Assembly (NCBI RefSeq): GCF_900109175.1
Contig: NZ_FNZE01000001.1
Coordinates: 310,001 to 374,000 of the forward strand
From: Pseudomonas linyingensis
GTDB taxonomy: Bacteria; Pseudomonadota; Gammaproteobacteria; Pseudomonadales; Pseudomonadaceae
DNA length: 64,000 bases
Direction: 5' to 3'
Positions 58,461-64,000 of the stretch are shown here, piece by piece. Numbering within the stretch: position 1 is the stretch's first letter; the number at the start of each line of letters is the position of its first letter. Position numbers and translations under genes: made by a program. The notes under the pieces were generated by a model that did not search any database, had not been told where the DNA came from, and was given only the letters and a program-made list of their open reading frames with translations.

Positions 58461-58940
58461 ATGCCCTCGTTCGACGTGGTGTCCGAACTGGACAAACACG
58501 AAGTCACCAACGCTGTCGACAATGCCATCAAGGATCTGGATCGCCGCTACGACCTGCGCGGCAAGGGCAGTTTCGAGTTCAAGGAGAAGACCGTCACCCT
58601 GACGGCCGAAGCCGACTTCATGCTCGAGCAGATGATCGAGATCCTCAAGCTGGCGCTGGTCAAGCGCAAGATTGACGTCCAGTGCCTGGAGTTCAAGGAC
58701 CCCTATGCCTCCGGCAAGGTGGTCAAGCAGGAAGTGATCCTGCGCGAAGGCATCGACAAGGAACTGGCGAAGAAGATCGTCGCGCTGATCAAGGACGGCA
58801 AGCTCAAGGTCCAGGCGGCGATTCAGGGCGAGCAGGTGCGCGTCACCGGCAAGAAGCGCGACGACCTGCAGGAAGCCATCGCCCTGCTGCGCACCCAGGA
58901 ACTGGGCATGCCGCTGCAGTTCAACAATTTCCGCGACTGA
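58461..58940 (+). CDS. yajQ: YajQ-family nucleotide-binding protein
   Basis: A 159-residue YajQ/UPF0234 protein with two ferredoxin-like halves: [23 protein letters not shown] and a C-terminal [26 protein letters not shown] Xanthomonas homologue binds cyclic di-GMP and acts on transcription, and a Pseudomonas phi6 link has also been described for this family. The start has GGAGAG at good spacing. It is divergent from the degenerate GGDEF regulator, with 145 bases between starts, and ends at a strong bidirectional terminator. Confidence 0.93.
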   Translation: MPSFDVVSELDKHEVTNAVDNAIKDLDRRYDLRGKGSFEFKEKTVTLTAEADFMLEQMIEILKLALVKRKIDVQCLEFKDPYASGKVVKQEVILREGIDKELAKKIVALIKDGKLKVQAAIQGEQVRVTGKKRDDLQEAIALLRTQELGMPLQFNNFRD

Positions 58941-58976
58941 TTGCCCGCGGCGACAGCGGACTTCGGCGTCAAATGG

Positions 58977-59008
58977 CAAAAGGCCAGTCTCGCGACTGGC
59001 CTTTTGCG
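58977..59008. terminator. Bidirectional terminator between yajQ and ampG
   Basis: A perfect 14-bp stem (58977-58990 and 58995-59008) with a 4-base loop. It has four A's at the left base and four T's at the right base, between the convergent yajQ and ampG genes. Confidence 0.9.
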
Positions 59009-59026
59009 TTCGGCGGGGCTGCCTGC

Positions 59027-60592
59027 TCAGTGGGGCTGTGGCGGTTCGCCGAGCGGGACGGCCGGGTTGCCGTTGGGCTGCCGGCGCTCGCGCCCCCACT
59101 GCAGGCCGATCAGCAGCAGGGTCGGCAGGCCGATGAGTGCGGTGACCAGGAAGAAGTCGGCATAGCCGAGCGACTCCACCATGACTCCGGAGTAGCCACC
59201 GATCAGACGCGGCAGCAGCAGCATGATCGAGCTGAGCAGGGCGTACTGGGTGGCGGAGAACTGCAGGTTGGTCAGGCTCGACAGGTAGGCGACGAAAGCC
59301 GCGGTGGCCAGGCCGCCGCTGAAGTTGTCCATCGAAATGGTGACCACCAGCATCTCGAGGTTCGGGCCCATGCCGGAGAGCATGGCGAACAGCAGGTTGG
59401 TCGCCGCGGAGGCCAGGCCGCCGAGGAACAGGATCGGCAGGATGCCGAAGCGCACGATCAGCAGGCCGCCGACCCCGGCGCCGAGCAGGGTCATCACCAG
59501 GCCGAACAGCTTGCTGACGCTGGCGATCTGGTCCTTGCTGAAGCCCAGGTCGACGTAGAACACGTTGGCCATCACGCCCATCACCGTATCCGACATGCGA
59601 TAGGTGGCGATCAGGCCGAGGAGGATCAGCGCCTGCCAGCGGTAGCGCTGGATGAAGTCGCTGATCGGCGTCAGTACCGGGGCCAGGCCGCGGCGGCCGA
59701 AGGACGACAGGCACAACACGGTGAGCACGGTGTACAGGGTGAAGCGCAGGAAGGCGCGGTCGTCGAGCAGCAGGTCGATCAGGGTCACCTGGCTGCTGAA
59801 CACCCCGTCCACGCCGCTGTGGTAGAGCTGGGTGAACATCGCCGGCACCGAGATCAGCAGGACGATCAGCACCAGCACCGACACCAGCTGATGGGTCAGG
59901 CCGTAGCGGGCGGCTGCCTGCTGGGTCTGCTGCGGCACCGGTGGCTCCTTCATCCACAGGGTGGTGAGCAGGCCAGGCAGCATCAGCAGGGCGAACAGCA
60001 GGTAAGTGCTGGCCCAGGCCGGGTACAGGTAGCTGCTGCCGGTCGAGCCGAAACCCTCGGCGACGAACAGCGCGCCGGCGGTGGCCAGCAGCATGGCCAC
60101 CCGGTAGCCGGTGGTGTAGCAGGCCGCCAGCGCCGCCTGCTGGGTGTTCTCGGCGATCTCCAGGCGGTAGGCATCGAGGGCGATGTCCTGGGTGGCCGAG
60201 GCGAAGGCGACCAGCACCGCCACGCCGATCAGCCAAGCCAGGTGGGTCTGCGGGTCGAACAGCGCCATGCCGGCCAGGCCGACGGCCACCAGGAGCTGTG
60301 ACAGCGCCAGCCAGGAGCGGCGGCGGCCGAGGCGGCCCAGCAGGGGCAGGCGCCATTGGTCGAGCAGCGGCGACCACACCCACTTGAAGGCGTAGGCCAG
60401 ACCGATCAGGCTGGCATAGCCGATGGTCTCGCGCGCCACCCCGGCCTCGCGCAGCCACACCGAGAGGGTGGAGAACACCAGCACCATCGGCAGGCCGGCG
60501 GCGAAGCCGAGCAGCAGGAGTGCCAGGGCGGAGGGGCTGGCATAGGTGGCGAAGGCTTCGCGCCAGGTTCTACGGGGCATGGAACGCTGCAT
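59027..60592 (-). CDS. ampG: AmpG-type muropeptide permease
   Basis: A 521-residue major-facilitator protein with about 12-14 hydrophobic segments. It imports GlcNAc-anhydroMurNAc peptides released in cell-wall turnover; in Pseudomonas this signal controls AmpR and the AmpC beta-lactamase. The family blocks LLLGFAAGLPMVLVFSTLSVWLREAGV and YAFKWVWSPLLDQWRLPLLGRLGRRRSWL are near the N terminus. The start is uncertain: ATG at 60592 (MQRSMPRRTW) or 60580. A longer frame upstream is not family-like. It converges on yajQ. Confidence 0.92.
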   Translation of the reverse strand: MQRSMPRRTWREAFATYASPSALALLLLGFAAGLPMVLVFSTLSVWLREAGVARETIGYASLIGLAYAFKWVWSPLLDQWRLPLLGRLGRRRSWLALSQLLVAVGLAGMALFDPQTHLAWLIGVAVLVAFASATQDIALDAYRLEIAENTQQAALAACYTTGYRVAMLLATAGALFVAEGFGSTGSSYLYPAWASTYLLFALLMLPGLLTTLWMKEPPVPQQTQQAAARYGLTHQLVSVLVLIVLLISVPAMFTQLYHSGVDGVFSSQVTLIDLLLDDRAFLRFTLYTVLTVLCLSSFGRRGLAPVLTPISDFIQRYRWQALILLGLIATYRMSDTVMGVMANVFYVDLGFSKDQIASVSKLFGLVMTLLGAGVGGLLIVRFGILPILFLGGLASAATNLLFAMLSGMGPNLEMLVVTISMDNFSGGLATAAFVAYLSSLTNLQFSATQYALLSSIMLLLPRLIGGYSGVMVESLGYADFFLVTALIGLPTLLLIGLQWGRERRQPNGNPAVPLGEPPQPH

Positions 60593-60614
60593 GGTGGCGG
60601 ACAAAGCAGGCACT

Positions 60615-60962
60615 TTAACCGCTCTGGCTACCGGGATGCCAGCCATGCCGACGGATGTCCAGGCGGCCGCCCGACACGGCGATGCCCTCGGCGGCCAGGC
60701 GGCGCCGCTGCTCGTCACCGGCCGGCGATCCGGCAGGGAGGCTCAGGCGACCACCGGCGGCGATGACCCGGTGCCAGGGCAGGGCGGTATCCTCCGGCAG
60801 CTGGCTCAGGCAGCGGCCGACCCACCGCGCTGCACGGCCCAGGCCTGCCTGTTCGGCGAGCTGGCCATAGCTAACCACCCGTCCGGGCGGGATCTGGGCC
60901 AGCGCGGCATACAGCGCACTGCGGCGGCAGTCCGCAGGGTGCTGGGCGGATGAGGCAGGCAT
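60615..60962 (-). CDS. Alkyltransferase-like (ATL) protein, MGMT family without cysteine
   Basis: A 115-residue protein with the C-terminal DNA-binding domain of O6-alkylguanine-DNA alkyltransferase. The active-site PCHRV is replaced by PWHRV (residues 62-66), the hallmark of ATL proteins, which bind O6-alkylguanine without repairing it and pass lesions to nucleotide excision repair. The helix-turn-helix and Arg-finger region GRVVSYGQLAEQAG is intact. It is co-directional with ampG and divergent from the DUF481 gene. Confidence 0.9.
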   Translation of the reverse strand: MPASSAQHPADCRRSALYAALAQIPPGRVVSYGQLAEQAGLGRAARWVGRCLSQLPEDTALPWHRVIAAGGRLSLPAGSPAGDEQRRRLAAEGIAVSGGRLDIRRHGWHPGSQSG

Positions 60963-61107
60963 GATGCAGGGGCTCGTCAGCGATCAGGTCTCCAGCATAA
61001 CGCCCTGGCGGCCGAGAGTGCAGTGCCGCCGTATGGCGGCTGCGTCTTGCGCACTCGCCGTGCTCCCGCATAATGCGCCCCCGTCTCATCGCCCGTTTCT
61101 GCCCATC

Positions 61108-62112
61108 ATGCGTCCGTTGTCCCTGCTGCTGTCCGTCATCCTGTCCCTCCTCGTCACCCCGGCCCTGGCCGATACCGTCTGGCTGAAGAATGGCGACCGC
61201 CTGAGCGGGCAGATCCAGCTGTTCGACGGCGGCAGGCTGTTGTTCAAGACCGTCTACGCCGGCAGCGTGACCCTCGACTGGCAGCAGGTCGCCAGCCTGG
61301 AAAGTAGCCAGGCGCTGCTGATCAAGCTGGACGATGGCGAGGGCGAGCATGCCCGTGGCCTGCGTCGCGCCGCCGATGGCCGGGTCGAACTGGTCAATGG
61401 CGCGGCGCGCAGCGTCGAGCTGGCCCGGGTCAAGCAGATCCTGCCGCCGCGGCCGCTGGTCGAGGACTGGGTGTGGAGCGGCAGCGCCGACTTTGCTGCC
61501 GAGTACGAGCAGGCCGAGAAGGATGTCGAGGAGTTCGACGTCGACCTGCGCACCAAGGCACGCCACGGCCTGTGGCGGCACAATCTCAGCGCCAGCTACG
61601 ACCGCGAGTCCAAGGACGAGGTGGAGGTGGAGGACAGCATCGGCGCCGAGTACGCCCTCGACCGCTTCCTCGACGAGCACTGGTTCTGGCAGGGCAAGTT
61701 CGAATACGAGCGCGATCGTATCGGCGAGCTGGCGATCCAGCGCACCCTGGGTAGCGGCCCGGGTTACCAGTTCTGGGACAACGAGCTGGGCGCCTTCTCG
61801 CTGGTCTCGCTGCTCAACCGTCACGACCTGGACTTCGCTGCCGGCGGCGACGAGCACTTCTACGCGCTGGGCTTCAAGTGGGACTACAGCCGCTACCTGT
61901 TCGGCAAGCGCTTCGAGCTGTTCAGTCATGGCGAGCTGGGCGCGCCCTTCGTCGATGCCATCGACTACAAGCTGGAGAGCGACCTGGGGCTGCGCTACAA
62001 GATCAACAGCTGGGCTTCCCTGCACCTCAAGGGTGAATGGGACCAGTTGCGTGGCGAGCAGGGCGATGTCGACGAGTCGACCTACAGCGTCGGCTTTGGC
62101 GTCGGCTGGTAA
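61108..62112 (+). CDS. DUF481-family outer-membrane protein (YdiY-like)
   Basis: A 334-residue secreted protein with a Sec signal peptide ending ALA (about residue 22), a small N-terminal beta domain (DTVWLKNGDRLSGQIQLFDGG), and a C-terminal beta-barrel of alternating charged and aromatic residues typical of DUF481/YdiY. The final residue pattern ends in Trp rather than the usual Phe. The function is unknown; in some gammaproteobacteria the family is acid- or stress-induced. It is divergent from the ATL gene. Confidence 0.85.
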   Translation: MRPLSLLLSVILSLLVTPALADTVWLKNGDRLSGQIQLFDGGRLLFKTVYAGSVTLDWQQVASLESSQALLIKLDDGEGEHARGLRRAADGRVELVNGAARSVELARVKQILPPRPLVEDWVWSGSADFAAEYEQAEKDVEEFDVDLRTKARHGLWRHNLSASYDRESKDEVEVEDSIGAEYALDRFLDEHWFWQGKFEYERDRIGELAIQRTLGSGPGYQFWDNELGAFSLVSLLNRHDLDFAAGGDEHFYALGFKWDYSRYLFGKRFELFSHGELGAPFVDAIDYKLESDLGLRYKINSWASLHLKGEWDQLRGEQGDVDESTYSVGFGVGW

Positions 62113-62151
62113 GCAAGCCGGAGCGGGCAGGCGCGCCGCTCCGGCTGGGCC

Positions 62152-62910
62152 TTACAGGCGGATGCCGCCATCCACCTCGATCACGCGACCGGTGAAATAG
62201 TCGTTCTCGAAGATGAACGCCGCGGCGCTGGCAATCTCCTCCGGCTCTCCCAGACGCTTGGTCGGGATGCCCGAGGCCAGCTTCTCCAAGGCTTCGGGCT
62301 TCATGCTGGCCACCATGTCGGTGGCGATGAAGCCGGGGGCAATGGCGCCGACGCGGATGCCGTAGCGCGCCAGCTCCTTGGCCCAGACCACGGTGAGCGA
62401 GGCCACCGCGGCCTTGGCCGCGCTGTAGTTGCTCTGGCCCATGTTGCCGGCGCGCGAGACCGAGGAGATGTTGACGATCGTGCCCGCGCATTTCAGCTCG
62501 ATCATCTTCGCCGCCACTTCGCGGCTGCAGAGGAACACGCCGGTCAGGTTGACGTCGATCACCGCCTGCCACTGCGCCAGGGGCAGCTTCTGGATCTCGC
62601 CGTCCTTGACCTTGAGCAGCAGGCCGTCACGCAGGATGCCGGCGTTGTTGATCAGGCCGTGGATGGCGCCGAAGTCGGCGGCTACCTGTTGCACCATGCG
62701 CTCGACCTGGGCTTCGTCGGCGACGTTGCAGATATAGGCGCGCGCCTCGACACCGTTGGCCTGGCAGGCGTTGACTGCCAGCTCCAGCTTTTCCGGGTTG
62801 AGATCGATTAGTGCCAGTTTTGCACCGCGGCAGGATAGGTATTCGGCCATGGCTCGGCCGAGACCCTGGCCGCCGCCGGTAATGATGATGACTTTGTCTT
62901 TCAGTTGCAT
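62152..62910 (-). CDS. FabG-like short-chain dehydrogenase
   Basis: A 252-residue classical SDR. Rossmann motif [11 protein letters not shown] (about residues 10-20), NNAG, and the catalytic SSVSRAG / YSAAK triad (Ser and Tyr-X3-Lys) are all present, with the end [18 protein letters not shown] typical of FabG-type 3-oxoacyl-ACP reductases. The substrate is not certain: sequence suits a 3-ketoacyl reductase, but no fatty-acid gene is adjacent. The start ATG at 62910 has a GGGGA stretch about 9 bases upstream on the coding strand. Confidence 0.85.
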   Translation of the reverse strand: MQLKDKVIIITGGGQGLGRAMAEYLSCRGAKLALIDLNPEKLELAVNACQANGVEARAYICNVADEAQVERMVQQVAADFGAIHGLINNAGILRDGLLLKVKDGEIQKLPLAQWQAVIDVNLTGVFLCSREVAAKMIELKCAGTIVNISSVSRAGNMGQSNYSAAKAAVASLTVVWAKELARYGIRVGAIAPGFIATDMVASMKPEALEKLASGIPTKRLGEPEEIASAAAFIFENDYFTGRVIEVDGGIRL

Positions 62911-63191
62911 GAGGAAATCCCCACCGCTTGAGTGTTCTAGGGCCTCGCGGGCGTTTCGGGAAATCCGGAAAGGCCTGTCCGTTGCAACGGATTCTTTGCG
63001 AGGGGGCATGCTTCGAGCGTCTTGTGCAGTGCAGCATGTCCGCGCTGGGGGGTCAAGAATAATTCACCCGTTTGCGGGGCGTCGGCTGATGGTTGGGCGA
63101 CGGGCGGTGGCGCGTTGTCTTGAATTTGTCGAGCGCCGACGCCATTTCATGTCACATTGGGGTGTCATGCCCGCCAAGGAAAATCGACGCG

Positions 63192-63662
63192 ATGCGCGTA
63201 CTGCTGTTCGTCTTCATCCTCTTTCCGCTGCTCGAGCTGGCCTTGCTGATCAAGGTCGGCAGCAGTATCGGCGTGCTGACCACCCTGCTGCTGGTGATCG
63301 CCAGCGCACTGGTTGGTGGCTTCCTGTTGCGCATCGCCGGTCCGGCGACCGCCTGGCGTGCCCGCGCCCGCCTGCTCAGCGGCGAGGCGCCGGAGCAGGA
63401 GATGCTCGACGGCCTGTTGATGGCTCTCGGCGGCTTCCTGCTGCTGCTGCCGGGCTTTCTCAGCGACGTGCTCGGCGTGCTGTGCCTGCTGCCGTTCACC
63501 CGCCACCTGCTGCGCAAGCGCCTCGGCCTGCGCGCGCAGCGCTTTGCCCAGTCCTCTACGCACGCCGATCACTCCGCCGGAGCTGCCCAGCCTGGTCAGG
63601 AGGCGCCGAAACAGTCGCGTCCGCAGATCATCGAAGGCGAGTGGGAACGTCGCGACGACTGA
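63192..63662 (+). CDS. fxsA: FxsA-family membrane protein
   Basis: A 156-residue inner-membrane protein with hydrophobic segments at about residues 4-20, 25-48 and 73-98 and a flexible soluble tail. FxsA in E. coli, when overexpressed, helps exclude phage T7 by relieving the block in F-plasmid cells; its normal role is unknown. The start at 63192 follows GGAAAATCGACGC. It is placed directly upstream of groES, the usual arrangement in Pseudomonas. Confidence 0.9.
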   Translation: MRVLLFVFILFPLLELALLIKVGSSIGVLTTLLLVIASALVGGFLLRIAGPATAWRARARLLSGEAPEQEMLDGLLMALGGFLLLLPGFLSDVLGVLCLLPFTRHLLRKRLGLRAQRFAQSSTHADHSAGAAQPGQEAPKQSRPQIIEGEWERRDD

Positions 63663-63679
63663 TTTTTTTTCGATTGCCC

Positions 63680-63706
63680 CTTGAAATGCCCTTGCCGGCC
63701 CTTATG
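63680..63706 (+). promoter_or_regulatory. Heat-shock (sigma-32) type promoter of groES
   Basis: CTTGAAA at 63680-63686 and CCCTTATG at 63699-63706 are 12 bases apart, close to the sigma-32 consensus (CTTGAAA, then CCCCATnT). It lies about 145 bases before groES, giving a long leader typical of this operon. The -10 element is imperfect. Confidence 0.6.
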
Positions 63707-63852
63707 TAGCGGTCAGCGCAGGATTGCTGTCGCAGTCGCTGCCCAGACTTCAACGACGTGCCTGGCACGTCGTCCCCGGCAATGCCGGAATCTACCAACC
63801 CGCCGGTGAGCATCACCGGACGCTGGAAACAACCTGTTAGGAGAGATCGACA

Positions 63853-64000
63853 ATGAAGCTTCGTCCTCTGCATGACCGCGTCGTGATTCGTCGCAGCGAA
63901 GAAGAAACCAAGACCGCAGGCGGCATCGTGCTGCCGGGCTCCGCTGCCGAGAAGCCGAACCAGGGTGAAGTCGTCGCGGTCGGTGCCGGTCGCGTGCTGG
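63853..64000 (+). CDS. groES: GroES co-chaperonin (3' partial)
   Basis: The first 49 or so residues of GroES, cut by the right edge: [20 protein letters not shown], then the mobile loop GGIVLPGSA that contacts GroEL. Codon usage is of the highly expressed type. A GGAGAG ribosome site lies before the ATG. groEL is expected beyond the window. Confidence 0.99.
   Translation, partial: MKLRPLHDRVVIRRSEEETKTAGGIVLPGSAAEKPNQGEVVAVGAGRVL

Noticed and set aside
63192-63662. fxsA as a phage-defence gene
   Set aside because: The T7-exclusion effect in E. coli is an overexpression result linked to the F plasmid; there are no other defence genes nearby and its placement before groES is an ordinary core arrangement.
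63649-63670. Possible terminator after fxsA (CGTCGCGACG then eight T's)
   Set aside because: The dyad has no room for a loop and lies in the last codons of the gene; the T-run alone is not enough to call a terminator, though weak termination cannot be excluded.

Overview
The window is a stretch of core chromosome from a high-GC gammaproteobacterium, almost certainly a Pseudomonas close to the P. aeruginosa / P. alcaligenes / P. mendocina side of the genus. The evidence is the gene content and order: mla operon, ibaG-murA-hisGDC, algW, cysD-cysNC, trpS-zapE, rplM-rpsI-petABC-sspAB, dolP-gmhA-yraN-lpoA / rsmI-rnpB, a complete dcw cluster from mraZ to lpxC, secA-argJ, a response regulator next to yajQ, ampG, and groES. 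From memory this matches the P. aeruginosa PAO1 order. The coding is GC-rich with strong third-position G/C bias, so nearly every gene carries long meaningless open frames on the other strand. I see no prophage, insertion sequence, CRISPR array, tRNA or rRNA.

Layout. 1-2580: Mla phospholipid-transport operon (mlaF partial, E, D, C, B). 2687-7494: ibaG, murA and three histidine genes, with repeat elements in the two gaps around hisD. 7554-16411: algW (minus), a Nif3 protein, sulfate activation (cysD, cysNC), a YhcB/ZapG-type protein (minus), a hydrolase, trpS and zapE. 16565-20961: a less characterised block (YajG lipoprotein, a two-helix membrane protein, an acyltransferase, a CPXCG protein, a DUF2007 protein, a divergent SOS-associated peptidase-like protein, an M48 lipoprotein). 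21232-26023: L13/S9, the cytochrome bc1 complex and the SspA/SspB stringent-starvation proteins. 26103-30405: dolP, gmhA, yraN and lpoA on minus, divergent from rsmI. 30446-30794: RNase P RNA.

31100-48866 is the division and cell wall cluster: mraZ, rsmH, ftsL, ftsI, murE, murF, mraY, murD, ftsW, murG, murC, ddlB, ftsQ, ftsA, ftsZ, lpxC. Most neighbours overlap by 1-8 bases. It is preceded by a strong promoter and a clear three-repeat MraZ operator, and ends at a strong terminator after lpxC. 48937-58940 holds a DUF721 protein, an M23 peptidase, secA, argJ, a Nudix/thiamine-phosphate-synthase-like fusion, a DUF3820 protein, a cobalamin adenosyltransferase, panE, a response regulator with a degenerate GGDEF domain, and yajQ. 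59027-64000 ends with ampG, an alkyltransferase-like protein, a DUF481 protein, a short-chain dehydrogenase, fxsA and the start of groES.

How the genes work together: most of the window serves the envelope. It covers outer-membrane lipid asymmetry (Mla, LpxC, DolP), peptidoglycan precursor synthesis, polymerisation and recycling (Mur, Fts, LpoA, AmpG), envelope stress (AlgW) and secretion (SecA). No new multigene defence or mobile system is visible. The items most worth a second look are the SOS-associated peptidase-like protein with two conserved positions changed, the degenerate GGDEF regulator facing yajQ, the regulatory DNA before mraZ, the extra C-terminal domain on TrpS, and the intergenic repeat elements around hisD.
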